NCBI RefSeq assembly: GCF_002368095.1
Contig: NZ_AP018227.1
Span: 5,280,959 to 5,344,958 of the forward strand
Reading direction: 5' to 3'
DNA: 64,000 bases
Source of the DNA: Calothrix parasitica NIES-267
GTDB taxonomy: Bacteria; Cyanobacteriota; Cyanobacteriia; Cyanobacteriales; Nostocaceae
The number at the start of each line of letters is the position of its first letter. The first letter of the stretch is position 1. Positions 35,330 to 44,345 of the stretch are shown in pieces. A program made the position numbers and the translations under genes. The notes under the pieces are model-generated. The model saw nothing but the letters and a program-made list of their open reading frames with translations, searched no databases and was not told the origin of the DNA.

Positions 35330-35925
35330 TTGTTCGATGATTTCTCGGGCAAGGATTTTGTCTTCGACAGTGATTTCAATTGTTGAGGTTGCATCTCCAA
35401 CGACGGATGCGGCTCCTCTCCCCAATTGACTTTGCCGAAAAAATCATCGTCAATGCGCTTATAAACTCGGTCTTGTACTTCTTCTAATTCCGTAGTGGGT
35501 TCTTGGACTCCGTTAAATAACATATCCTCCAACATCAAAGTAGAAGTTTCCAGAACTACCTTATGACGTAATGTTGCAAGTTGCTTTCCTCTAGCTACGT
35601 CCGAATGCAACACTTTAACGAAGCTATTAGATTCAGATTCTTGTGGATTTACGCCAAATCTTTGTTGGATATATTGGTTTTCATCAAATGCATGTTCGTT
35701 GTTAGAACTGGAGCGTTCTTGGCGCATTTCCAGTAAATGATTAGCGGCTTCTTCTAGCGACATATTTTCAGCAGCAGCAACTTCTTTTAATTGAATTAAT
35801 TGTCGCTCTACTTCTGGCTTAATAGTACTGTCTTTATTTATAACTAAGCTTAGTTTTTTACATACCTGAATTACTATTTCAGGAGTAGTTTGTAAAGCTT
35901 GAGCTATTTTGTTGATGTGCTTCAT
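35326..35925 (-). CDS. HTH/IF2_N-like hypothetical protein
   Basis: 199 residues from the ATG at 35925 (a TTG lies 9 bp upstream). The N-terminal 45 residues (KHINKIAQALQTTPEIVIQVCKKL...) resemble an IF2_N-type or simple HTH helical domain. Two Glu-rich helices follow, then an acidic middle and a Lys/Ser C-terminus. It overlaps the upstream MerR-like gene by 47 bp and the downstream gene by 4. It may be a regulator or a protein that ties DNA to the membrane genes below it. Confidence 0.5.
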   Translation of the reverse strand: MKHINKIAQALQTTPEIVIQVCKKLSLVINKDSTIKPEVERQLIQLKEVAAAENMSLEEAANHLLEMRQERSSSNNEHAFDENQYIQQRFGVNPQESESNSFVKVLHSDVARGKQLATLRHKVVLETSTLMLEDMLFNGVQEPTTELEEVQDRVYKRIDDDFFGKVNWGEEPHPSLEMQPQQLKSLSKTKSLPEKSSNK

Positions 35926-36280
35926 ATTTTTCAATTCTCCTAATCACAGATTTTACAATCGGGTCTTGTTTTTCGTCTTCAGATATATGTTTTGTCAAAA
36001 AATCGTATAGGCTAAGTCCGTTATTTTGACGCATAAACTCATCTAAACCACCAGAAGGAATTACTCGCTCTAAATATTCATCCCTGGTTAATCGTCTTAT
36101 CTTGGTAGCTACATAAAAAAAATCGGCAGTTTGTACAGCATCTAAGTCAAAGTATCCCCCTCTTTTCTTCGGTTTTACTATTCCGGCGTAGGGATACCAT
36201 TGTTGCAAAGCTGAGATAGTTATTCCATATCTTTGAGCAAGGCTTTTCTGGGTATATATAATATTGTCATCACATACCAT
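35879..36280 (-). CDS. MerR-like HTH protein
   Basis: 133 residues from the ATG at 36280 (an in-frame TTG at 36292 is rejected). YTQKSLAQRYGITISALQQWYPYAGIVKP (seen only in parts here: SLAQRYGITISALQQW and GGYFDLDAVQ) is a winged-HTH pattern in which the GGYFDLDAV strand acts as the wing. The remainder is charged and helical. It is the first gene of the long minus-strand operon, preceded by a 600-bp non-coding region, so it may regulate that operon. Confidence 0.6.
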   Translation of the reverse strand: MVCDDNIIYTQKSLAQRYGITISALQQWYPYAGIVKPKKRGGYFDLDAVQTADFFYVATKIRRLTRDEYLERVIPSGGLDEFMRQNNGLSLYDFLTKHISEDEKQDPIVKSVIRRIEKYEAHQQNSSSFTNYS

Positions 36281-36880
36281 CGTCGGGTTCAATTACTACT
36301 TGAAACAAGATAAATAAGAGTGAATGTTAGACGATAATGCTTGTAGAGTAGATTTTTCTTAACAAGCCTGCTCGCTTCTATTCAACTTGATATAAATTAA
36401 AGTTGAGCTTAAGTCGCCGTTCTTTACACAGTCTATATAGACATATAATTAGAAGCGTTACAAGGTAAACAGCGAGCAAATTCAAAATTTCTGATTTTCA
36501 GTAAATAGCAATATTTCCGCTTAATTTGTAAAGTTAGTTTATGTATTGCTAACATATTAATAGCCGATATAAAAGTTGTTATTTAAAAATATCGTTACTA
36601 TTGAACTATCATTCCTCTCTACACTCCAACTATGAGAGAAGTCTTCTTGCTTAAATTCGCAAATTTTTCAGCACAATAATATAACCCACATTCACAGTGG
36701 AGTATCAAAGTAGGCAATCACTTCATTTTTGCCAGTTATTGAGTCAAAATTATGTGAGCAGAATTTTGAATATCAGTTAAAACCAAGAGATAAAGTATAT
36801 TGATTAACTTTATTTAGTTATAAAGACAGTAATAACAATTTTGTGAAAGTTAGGACGTTGAACAAGGAATACGAATGTAA
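36281..36880. other. 600-bp non-coding region upstream of the minus operon
   Basis: Very AT-rich, with no open frame of note on either strand. It separates the operon at 24504-36280 from the gene at 36881. It should hold the operon promoter and any control sites. No strong inverted repeat or iteron series was seen by eye, so no origin is claimed. Confidence 0.6.
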
Positions 36881-37711
36881 TTAATTAAAAGATTCAACAA
36901 CTTCCCAATTACCGGGTTTACTTACACAAATTCTAGCGGGAACGTCTAAATAGTTATCAACAAAGAAATAGTGGGAATAATATCTTCTCAAATCACCATT
37001 AGGTGCGCGAAGCAAATAATCAAAATCTGAGATAAAGTAATCGCGACTAACTACATTAATAAGTTGTTGATAATAGTTGAAATTACCAGTATCAAAACTA
37101 TCGCGCCATAACATTAGAAAGTTTAAACCAATCCAATCTCGTCCTCTCCACCCACAACCACGGTCGGGAGCTTGCAAATCGTTTACCATCAAACAAGTAT
37201 TGCTTGTCATATCAGTAGCGGTCACAATATAACCTCTACGGCGCATTTCAAGCATAAATTGTTGAATTATTTCGTAGCTAGCATTCTTTAAATAAGTTGA
37301 AGGCAGTTCAAAACCGCTGATATCTATAGAAAAACTATTCTCTTGATTTGAATTGATAGCAGAATTTATGGGGTTTTTTTCTAAAACAACTGAATTCTTG
37401 TCAAGCATAACTGCTAACCCTTCTGAAGTAGATGCTAATAATGAAGAAATGGGAAAATATCTATTACCAGAACCATTCCAAAATATTTTTAGTTCCTTTA
37501 TTCCCCAGTCACATAGTAGAGAAACTATATGAATATAATTATTTTTAAGAGAAACTGCTAATTCTTTATTTGCAACCCATAAAATAGCATTATTGTCCTC
37601 AAAATATAATTTACTATTAGAGGAATTGACTACGGGCAATTGTGCTATGAGTAAATTAGCTGCATGAGAATCAATTATTTTTAAAGCTTTATTAACTATC
37701 AAATGGCTCAT
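36881..37711 (-). CDS. Hypothetical protein with PAS-like C-terminus
   Basis: 276 residues. The N-terminal half (about 1-110) is alpha/beta. The C-terminal third holds SDFDYLLRAPNGDLRRYYSHYFFVDNYLDVPARICVS (seen as short pieces DLRRYYSHYFFVDNYLDVPA), which recalls the beta-sheet end of PAS-type sensor domains in cyanobacterial plasmid proteins. The start overlaps the stop of the upstream HTH gene by 4 bp, so the two are coupled. Function unknown. Confidence 0.45.
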   Translation of the reverse strand: MSHLIVNKALKIIDSHAANLLIAQLPVVNSSNSKLYFEDNNAILWVANKELAVSLKNNYIHIVSLLCDWGIKELKIFWNGSGNRYFPISSLLASTSEGLAVMLDKNSVVLEKNPINSAINSNQENSFSIDISGFELPSTYLKNASYEIIQQFMLEMRRRGYIVTATDMTSNTCLMVNDLQAPDRGCGWRGRDWIGLNFLMLWRDSFDTGNFNYYQQLINVVSRDYFISDFDYLLRAPNGDLRRYYSHYFFVDNYLDVPARICVSKPGNWEVVESFN

Positions 37712-38301
37712 GGACGCAGTTCCTCCCCTGAAGTATGACCGTTGCCAAAGCAGCTTTTTCTAATAGTAATTACTTCTTCTAGTGTATAAGTACTACCATC
37801 ATTTTTAGTTAAGAAGGCAGCGATAGAAATTAAATCTAAGTCGGACGGGTATTCGCCATTTAACAAAGCGTTTACTCTTTCAATCGGTAGCGCCACATCG
37901 GAGGCAAAAGCTGCAATATCTTTGCCATAACGTGAATCTACCTCTTTTTTAATAAGCTCCGCAATGGAATATTCCACCTGTTCTTGTATTTCAATATAAT
38001 TACCAACTAATAGTTTACTGGCAATGCTGATAAATTCGGCTAAGTGTTCTTTAGTAAACGTTTTAAGTGAATTTATAACGAATTGAGGAGTTATTGTCTT
38101 CTCACCCTCAACCTGCTCAACGCTTATAGAACCCCTACCATATAATTCGACAACTTCAGCTAAAGATAAACCTTCTTGCTCGGCACGCTTCCTCGCCAAT
38201 CGCTTACCTGTAGGAGTAAGTCGCAAGGACAAATTCTCCGACTTGCTCTCAGCCCAAATTTCACCTACGCCTTTTACAGGCAGTTTTCCTTTTTTACCCA
38301 T
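37708..38301 (-). CDS. RHH/XRE-like DNA-binding protein
   Basis: 197 residues. The basic start (NLSLRLTPTGKRLARKRAEQEGLSLAEVVELYGRG, in pieces) fits a ribbon-helix-helix type. The C-terminal part (about 120-180: IAAFASDVALPIERVNALLNGEYPSDLDLISIAAFL) looks like a Cro/XRE-type HTH with its recognition helix. It lies divergent to the gene at 38591 across a 290-bp gap and may control both sides. Its stop overlaps the next start. Confidence 0.6.
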   Translation of the reverse strand: MGKKGKLPVKGVGEIWAESKSENLSLRLTPTGKRLARKRAEQEGLSLAEVVELYGRGSISVEQVEGEKTITPQFVINSLKTFTKEHLAEFISIASKLLVGNYIEIQEQVEYSIAELIKKEVDSRYGKDIAAFASDVALPIERVNALLNGEYPSDLDLISIAAFLTKNDGSTYTLEEVITIRKSCFGNGHTSGEELRP

Positions 38302-38590
38302 ACCCCCAATTTAGCTTTAAATACTTTTGGTGCAGTAGCATCACTATATCTTTACAAAAATTAACTTGGTGAATTTAAGCGAATATTTCCGAAAACATTG
38401 CAGTCGAAGAACTTTCAATGCAATTGCGGTAATTTGACTATATGGCAAGTGCAAGATATTATATGAATAATTTCTGGATATTAGCTGCATGACACAAAGT
38501 AGAAAAAGATTGATATTAGACGTTTGCACATGACTTACCAAATTTTAGTACTTTATGCATCTTGTGCGAAATATTCGACTTTTAAGGAAA

Positions 38591-39169
38591 ATGAACAACT
38601 ACGAAAGTATAAAACATTTACCAGCTGAAATTCCTGCCCCAAGACAATTTTTAAGATATTGCTTCGGTTTTGATAGGCTTACTCCAGAAGAAATTTTGGA
38701 TGAGGAGATTTGTTTTGGATACTCCGTAAAATGCGTCAATCTACTTTCCAAAATATTAGGAATCCAGAAGAAAACGGTGAGAGGTTGGGGGGATAATCCA
38801 AATTTTGAAGATATGCCCCAACACGCACGAACTACCTGTGGCTACGTCCAATTAGCCCTATCTCCAGAAATTTTGAAAAGAATCGCTAGCTCCGAGTATG
38901 TAGCTCCAAGAGTAACAGCCAATCAATTCATCAATGAAATGTTGTTAAAGGGTTCGTCATATAGTGAAAGATTGAAAATAGTAAGCTCCACGAAATTTCG
39001 GGGACAATATCTTACGTTATTATCAGAAACTTTAACAATTTCCAAGCGCACGATATATGAATGGGGAAGAGACATCGAACTCCCGAAGATGCCCATATAT
39101 CACCAACATACTTTGGCGTATGCGCTCGCAGCTTATCGCAAGAAACAGCAGCAGGGCATCGCAGCTTAA
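38591..39169 (+). CDS. Protein with two HTH motifs
   Basis: 192 residues from the ATG at 38591, which follows AAGGAAA; an in-frame ATG at 38555 would add 12 residues. Two stretches match each other: LLSKILGIQKKTVRGWG (about 50-66) and LLSETLTISKRTIYEWG (about 142-158). Each is a helix-turn-helix, and each is followed by an acidic residue, a Pro and a MP(Q/I) end. The protein therefore arose by internal duplication. The gene runs divergent to the RHH/XRE gene. Confidence 0.55.
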   Translation: MNNYESIKHLPAEIPAPRQFLRYCFGFDRLTPEEILDEEICFGYSVKCVNLLSKILGIQKKTVRGWGDNPNFEDMPQHARTTCGYVQLALSPEILKRIASSEYVAPRVTANQFINEMLLKGSSYSERLKIVSSTKFRGQYLTLLSETLTISKRTIYEWGRDIELPKMPIYHQHTLAYALAAYRKKQQQGIAA

Positions 39170-39246
39170 TATTCTATGTAGTCGGATAAATAAAAATTGG
39201 TCTTAAAGGAAGACCAAAGTCAAATAAAACGAGCTTAAATAATATC

Positions 39247-40884
39247 ATGCAATTACTCTCTGAATCAACTTATCACCAGGTTCACAATCTTGACGCGAAC
39301 CCCGTAAAGCACATAGAGAAAAGCACCGAGGAATACATTCATGCTAGTTTCTTGTTATGGGAATACAAGAGAGCCTATAGCAAAGGGGAATATCGAGAAC
39401 TACTTAATAAATTCGGCTGGGATAAAGGCAGCACCGAAGAGAAACGAGCGCTCAAGTTAGCAGAAAATTTCCAGAATTTCGCATATCGTCCCCACGCTCT
39501 GTTTCAAATTCCCGTCACAAAACTACTAAGACTATGTTCGGAAAAATATCAGCCAATAATTGAGCAGCTATCTGAGGTTGAAGAAGATTTAACCTGTGCT
39601 TACGTAGATGATTTGATAAAAGAGAGACAGGTATTACTTAAAAAGGAAAGAGAATTAGCCCTACCTTCAAAGCCTTCTATATGGCGTAGAAATTGCAGAG
39701 GGGAGCGCTACGCACAATTCCCTCCTGTATATGAGTTTGACGAACAAACAGGCTTATTAACTCAGAAATTAATGGATAATTTCGGGCTAATACCTCAAGA
39801 CATTCTTAGAAGTGCGATCGCCGATTTATATCAAAAAATTACGGAAGGAGAAGAACCACAACAAGAAGTTGAAAATACAGTTTCTGATATAAGTGATGCG
39901 AACGATTCGAGTACTCAAGAAATTAAACAAAATCCTCAACAAGAAACCACATCAACCAGTTCAAGTCAAACAGTCGAGGAGAAATGGGAAGAATTAGCAC
40001 AGCAACTAATCGATGATGTTAATAATATCGGTAGAATTAGCCCGGATTGTGGTCAATTAATAGTCGAGTCTTGCCAACGTTGGGAAGCAACAGTTCCTCA
40101 AGATAAAAAATGGGATGCAGTATCAAATATACTTCGGCACGATATGATATCGCTCAAACATCTTTCTAATTACGCTTATAACCACAATCCTCAATGGAGA
40201 GAAACTTGGGGAGCTAATCTTGCGAATTATCATAGCTTCGAGCAAGAGCTAGCATGGGTAGACACCGATGTTCGTAATGATGCTCTGGTATCTATGGGCT
40301 TTGATATACCCGCTACGGTAGAAATCAAGACAGGCAATCTTCAAAACAGACAGGGTAAGGTAATCGGATTAAATGGGGAGAATATCAATCCCATTTTGGT
40401 CAAGGTTAACGGATTCAATCATTATTTTCATTGGACGGAGTTAGAAGTAGTTAAAGAAACAGCTAGCTCTAGATTTTATACAAGTGTCGAAGAACTACAA
40501 GAAGAATACTTAGAGGAACCAGAAGAGTCAGATTTAGAATTTGAACCGACTTCGCTTGATAAAGGAATCGATGCTTTAATACAAGGGGATTGGGAGGACA
40601 TTAGAAACATATTTAACCAACACCCAGAAATTAAGGAACAAGCTTGGAGCGCACTTTCACGAAAGCAAAAACAAAGAGTAATTGATATCACTCCGGAGAG
40701 TATTAAAGTATTAAATCAAGCTAAGAAAGAGTGTGTTATCGAGGAATATAAGGAGATAGCCAAGGGAGTATATAAGATAAAACTTCCAGGTACGCTAATA
40801 TGGGAAAGCCGAGCCTTCCACGAGATTGAAATATATCATCAGCTGCGTCGATGGAGAGAAAATATATCTTGCTCGGCTAATTAA
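39247..40884 (+). CDS. Large hypothetical protein, plasmid/ICE type
   Basis: 545 residues, soluble and charged. An N-terminal helical domain (LLWEYKRAYSKGEYRELLNKFGW) is followed by a linker rich in Gln/Ser/Thr (about 200-240), a second helical domain, and a small beta domain around VEIKTGNLQNRQGKVIGL (about 355-375), which resembles an SH3-like barrel. A last helical region follows. No catalytic motif seen. An IS copy begins at the very next base, so its stop codon lies within the target duplication and the protein remains full length. Confidence 0.55.
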   Translation: MQLLSESTYHQVHNLDANPVKHIEKSTEEYIHASFLLWEYKRAYSKGEYRELLNKFGWDKGSTEEKRALKLAENFQNFAYRPHALFQIPVTKLLRLCSEKYQPIIEQLSEVEEDLTCAYVDDLIKERQVLLKKERELALPSKPSIWRRNCRGERYAQFPPVYEFDEQTGLLTQKLMDNFGLIPQDILRSAIADLYQKITEGEEPQQEVENTVSDISDANDSSTQEIKQNPQQETTSTSSSQTVEEKWEELAQQLIDDVNNIGRISPDCGQLIVESCQRWEATVPQDKKWDAVSNILRHDMISLKHLSNYAYNHNPQWRETWGANLANYHSFEQELAWVDTDVRNDALVSMGFDIPATVEIKTGNLQNRQGKVIGLNGENINPILVKVNGFNHYFHWTELEVVKETASSRFYTSVEELQEEYLEEPEESDLEFEPTSLDKGIDALIQGDWEDIRNIFNQHPEIKEQAWSALSRKQKQRVIDITPESIKVLNQAKKECVIEEYKEIAKGVYKIKLPGTLIWESRAFHEIEIYHQLRRWRENISCSAN

Positions 40885-40969
40885 CTGGAGTTTAGACTAA
40901 TAAATAACAAAACAGCGCAACAGTAATATTTCGATGCGCGTCAGTAGTAAAATTGGAGAGATAAAGTAT

Positions 40970-42283
40970 TTAAGTAGGTTTGGGTTTCTTTTTATTGCTA
41001 TTTTTAGTACGTTTTTTAACAATAGGGTAAATAATTCTACGGTTGCGGGTTTGTTCTGGTTCCCAGCCTGGGGATTTTCCGCGTGGTTTTGGGGATGTTG
41101 CAGGTGTGTGAATTACGGCTAAAATTCCACCTATAGACTGTGCAACTCTCCCAGGTGTTAACTTTGGAACTTTTTTTTGCCAAGGTAAAGGGTTGTCTTT
41201 GACAATATCGCGTGCTAGCCATAATTGCCAAGTAATTAATGGCATGAGGTCACTCCATCTATCAGATTGTTCTGGAGTTGAAAGCTTCGGCAATGTCCAA
41301 TGCAATCTTTGTTTTGCAAAACGATACCAGTGGTCAACACCGAATCGTCGCAAGTACAATCGCAAAATTTCAGTGCAAGGGGGTATTGATTCTCCACTAA
41401 AAGCTAACCACATAGGTTTTGCTATTCGTTTACTGCCATCTTCGTTCAAGCGTTCAACTAATAGCACTGACATCGGGTGCAATGGAGATTTACGGAAATG
41501 TAACTCATGCCACAAACGAATTTTTAATCGTCCCAATTTCTCATCTGTTAACTCAATTATATGAGCAGCCTCACCCCAAGTTAATTCATCAAGTAGCTTA
41601 AATTTATCACCATGAATTCGTCGTCGTCCTCGTCCACAATAAGGAGGTGCTGCAGTCCATAAACATAAGTTTGACCGCAAACGTATAATTTTATCAACCT
41701 CTATATCCGCAGTTTTGATTATAAATGGCGCACAGCCATATTCAATGTCCCAACAAGAAATTGCTCTACAAGGTAGATGTGGGCATACTTGTTTAAGCTG
41801 CCATACTGCTTTATCAATGGGATTTTCCCAACTTGTGATACGCTCATGCCTTAATGGTAACGCCCAACTTCCTTCGGCTTCTGGTATGAAAGCAAGTGTA
41901 CTATAACCATATCCAACAGTGATTGGTTTTCCTCCAAAACCTCCGTGTACATAATGTTCATAAGTTCTTTCTTTAAGGGTACGGGCATTTGGTCTTGACC
42001 ATGTAGTATGGTCACCGGCAAGTAATATAGGTTGTTTTTGTTTTTTTATTTGTTTGATATAAAGTTTCATTAACTTGTTTCGTTGAGGTCTTGTATCTTG
42101 TAGCGACTCATAAATACTTGACCATTTACGACGAAACACTGGACACAATGACAAATCAGCCAAACTATCAGCTTTACGAGTTAGCATAACTGCGTCCATC
42201 AACTCAAATGTAGCATCTTTAGCTCGATTCAGATAAGAATACGCCTCTTGACGAAATGACTTCAATTTAGATAAAAGTTCCAT
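40970..42283 (-). CDS. Transposase of the IS at 40885-42425
   Basis: 437 residues. Conserved DDE-type signs are LLAGDHTTWSRPNA (first Asp near 91), a middle domain with CWDIEYGCAPFIIKTADIEVDKIIRLRSNLCLW (in parts), and the late DHWYRFAKQRLHWTLPK region, which is the C-terminal catalytic helix of the IS4/IS701-like group. A basic tail ends it. The ORF is intact. Family naming is by resemblance and not certain. Confidence 0.85.
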   Translation of the reverse strand: MELLSKLKSFRQEAYSYLNRAKDATFELMDAVMLTRKADSLADLSLCPVFRRKWSSIYESLQDTRPQRNKLMKLYIKQIKKQKQPILLAGDHTTWSRPNARTLKERTYEHYVHGGFGGKPITVGYGYSTLAFIPEAEGSWALPLRHERITSWENPIDKAVWQLKQVCPHLPCRAISCWDIEYGCAPFIIKTADIEVDKIIRLRSNLCLWTAAPPYCGRGRRRIHGDKFKLLDELTWGEAAHIIELTDEKLGRLKIRLWHELHFRKSPLHPMSVLLVERLNEDGSKRIAKPMWLAFSGESIPPCTEILRLYLRRFGVDHWYRFAKQRLHWTLPKLSTPEQSDRWSDLMPLITWQLWLARDIVKDNPLPWQKKVPKLTPGRVAQSIGGILAVIHTPATSPKPRGKSPGWEPEQTRNRRIIYPIVKKRTKNSNKKKPKPT

Positions 42284-42384
42284 AACGAAAGTTGAGATTT
42301 GGTAGTGCTTTTCTCATCTTCCGTCGGGAGGTGCTTGTTTTACCACAAGCATTTCCCTATTTTTTTATACCAGTCTTTATGCGC

Positions 42385-42405
42385 CGTGACCGCACAGCGG
42401 TCACG
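42385..42405. terminator. Perfect hairpin inside the IS right end
   Basis: CGTGACCGC-ACA-GCGGTCACG has a 9-bp stem and a 3-base loop, lying 20 bp inside the right inverted repeat and upstream of the transposase gene. In many IS such hairpins shield the transposase from read-through or hide its start site. Confidence 0.55.
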
Positions 42406-42425
42406 AGCTTTAGTCTAAACTCCAG

Positions 42426-42715
42426 TAATTAAGCTTTTGCCACATATGCGACCTCTAAGTTAAAAAGGGAGAAATCGACACAATCACCTTCATCGCATTA
42501 CTCGGTCTAAACAGACCCTTTGTGACCTTGGAATTATTTTGCTCCAACTATAAAGTTATGACATAAGCAGAAATTGTCAGTAGCTAGTTATTCACTAAGC
42601 GAACTTTGCTGGCTAATTATATGTCCGGCTATTCAACATTCCCTACTCCCTACTCACTTACTCCACCCACCAATTTTGGTTTGGTCGAATACTAGATACA
42701 TATATAAGGAGAAAA
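42426..42715. other. Intergenic stretch after the IS
   Basis: A 290-bp stretch with only short open frames. It holds the right target duplication and leads to the signal-peptide gene at 42716. Nothing else is recognised. Confidence 0.5.
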
Positions 42716-43228
42716 ATGACCAGTTCAAGTAAAAAATTAACTATTCAAACAACAATTACCAAAAAAATCCTACTCGCCATCAGTCTTTTTGCATTGGTCA
42801 TTAATAGTTTGATATTATCACCTTTACCGGCTCATGCTGATAGGGTTGCCAAAAAAGGAGAGTTAACTAAACTTTATAATACAATAATCGATGATATTTC
42901 GACGATTGGAAATCGTGATGCTTGCGTGAAAGCAATTTTGGAAACAGCTTCCAGCAGAGTTGGGAAGACAGGTAATGTAATGGTTTTCAATTTATCACAA
43001 GACTACAAGAAAAATCTTAAAAATTGGACATTTAATCAATTTCGGTGTGCTGGTACGAGATACGGTCTTTGGACTTTTACAAGCGGAACATTCATCAACA
43101 AGGGTGATGGAGGATATATCAATTGGGGTTTTAGTGGCAAATATAGAAGAACAGGTACAGATGGTAAAACGGTGAAATTTTATCCGAAGACGAAGAAATC
43201 AACAAGAAGAAAAAAAGATAAGAGTTGA
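42716..43228 (+). CDS. Small exported hypothetical protein
   Basis: 170 residues, with AAGGAGAAAA before the ATG. A signal peptide (LLAISLFALVINSLILSPLPAHA) gives a mature basic protein of about 125 residues ending in a strong Lys/Arg tail. It has two Cys and a WTFTSGTFINKGDGGYINWGFSG-type Gly/aromatic region. No family is recognised. A hairpin with a T-rich tail at 43363 may end its transcript. Just downstream begins mosaic, decayed DNA. Confidence 0.6.
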   Translation: MTSSSKKLTIQTTITKKILLAISLFALVINSLILSPLPAHADRVAKKGELTKLYNTIIDDISTIGNRDACVKAILETASSRVGKTGNVMVFNLSQDYKKNLKNWTFNQFRCAGTRYGLWTFTSGTFINKGDGGYINWGFSGKYRRTGTDGKTVKFYPKTKKSTRRKKDKS

Positions 43229-43296
43229 CCTTAACTGCTCTGGATAATATTTTTTCCAAGTCTAAATTTAGAGTATAAGTCACAACGCTAGAACTA
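43227..43296 (+). repeat. Duplicate of the leader upstream of a GTPase gene
   Basis: This segment matches 57677-57749 with a few differences and one insertion (shared GACCTTAACTGCTCT, AAGTCTAAATT and AGAACTAA). At 57677 it lies just before a GTPase gene. Here the gene is gone and IS and GTPase debris follow instead. It looks like the stranded leader of a lost paralog. Confidence 0.7.
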
Positions 43297-43362
43297 ATAG
43301 AAAATGGCGAAACCATGAAGATAACTTTAAAGCAGCAGTTCAGAAAAACGGAAGCGGAACCT

Positions 43363-43384
43363 ATAGAACCCATTTGGGTTCTAT
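43363..43384 (+). terminator. Rho-independent terminator-like hairpin
   Basis: ATAGAACCC pairs perfectly with GGGTTCTAT around an ATTT loop (9-bp stem), followed by TTAACC. It lies 135 bp after the stop of the exported protein and on the edge of the decayed transposase. Confidence 0.5.
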
Positions 43385-43863
43385 TTAACCAGTTGCCAGT
43401 CTTTTAAGCATCAGTCTGATAAAACACAGGTTCAGCTTGGCGGTAGAATGACATAGAGTTCTTTCAAAATTTTTAACTAAGCTTTTACATCTTTCCATCC
43501 AAGAATTAGTTCTTTCTATTACCCACCTTGCTTTGACCGGGACAAAACCTGTTTTACCTTCTTTTTCTTTTTAAAGTTTGGATGGTTTCGGTGACAGTTT
43601 AAATCTAATCTTGGTCATTATCTGGGGATAAATTTTTTTCAACTCTTGCTCCAATTTTACGGGGTGGTACCCATTGTCAAGAAGAATAGTGATGCAGGGG
43701 AATGTTGACAGGTTTAGATTTAAAGTAATCAATGTTGTTTGATAGCATTTCGACTAGCCCCGCATCATCGGACATCGAAGCTTTAGTACAATGAGCGAAA
43801 AAGGGAAACCCCAGACTATCTACTCCTAAGTGCCTCTTAATACCGTTTGTAGCTTTGTAAAAA
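43385..43863 (-). pseudogene. IS5-type transposase remnant
   Basis: On the minus strand, pieces in different frames read KATNGIKRHLGVDSLGFPFF and TKASMSDDAGLVEM, then after frameshifts a C-terminal ...LNLCFIRLMLKRLATG ending at TAA (43385-43387). This is the second half of an IS5-family transposase well known in Nostocales. The N-terminal half and the left end are gone. It was joined directly to the GTPase fragment that starts about 43865. Confidence 0.7.
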
Positions 43864-43864
43864 C

Positions 43865-44345
43865 AACACCTCAAAATATTGCTGAAGCAACCGCAAAAAT
43901 TACAAAGATTCACAAGTCTACCTTGGGAGAAGATGAACAGCCAAAAATCGTCCAGGTAAATTGTAAGACAGGTGAAGGTATAGATAGACTGTTTGAGGAG
44001 TCTCGCGAAATACTGGGATTGGAAAAAGGCAAATTATTTCAGGTGTTAATCGATTATCAAAATCAAAAGACACCACGAGCCTATACAACTCAAGTCATGT
44101 CAGAAACATTAAAGTTATGTGCTGATGTAGCTTGTCAAAAACCAGTCAAAATAACAATCAAACTCTCTGGAAAGCCTGCGAGCAGCTTTGGGATTTCTTT
44201 AGCGACACATTATTAGAACAATCACAACCGATGCCAAAACCTGTAAAGAAAGCTGTCAAAGATTTAGCTCTACAAATTAACTCAGAATGTGTGGAAAAGC
44301 ATTACGAAGATGAGTACGAAATAGAATATGAAGATGTATACGAGG
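43865..44345 (+). pseudogene. Truncated, frameshifted GTPase gene copy
   Basis: The DNA is about 95% identical to part of the GTPase gene at 60380 (60939-61390). It lacks the whole G1-G4 half and starts mid-gene after the IS remnant. One base is missing in a C run near 44142, so the frame shifts after QKP: the copy reads KPVKI where the intact gene has KPSQN. Similarity ends near 44325, before the acidic tail. It is a recent duplicated fragment; no function is expected. Confidence 0.8.

Larger units (their letters stand above)
40885..42425. mobile_element. Complete IS (IS701/DDE-type) with 7-bp target repeat
   Basis: A 1541-bp insertion sequence. Its ends are perfect 15-bp inverted repeats: CTGGAGTTTAGACTA at 40885-40899 and TAGTCTAAACTCCAG at 42411-42425. 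TAATTAA directly flanks both sides (40878-40884 and 42426-42432) as a target duplication. The single transposase gene is on the minus strand. A hairpin sits just inside the right end. The insertion is precise and appears recent. Confidence 0.92.

Noticed and set aside
36281..36880. AT-rich 600-bp gap considered as a replication origin.
   Set aside because: No iterons, no DnaA-box cluster and no replication initiator gene were seen, so the claim cannot be supported.
41193..41906. Several plus-strand frames inside the IS.
   Set aside because: All are antisense to the intact transposase gene.
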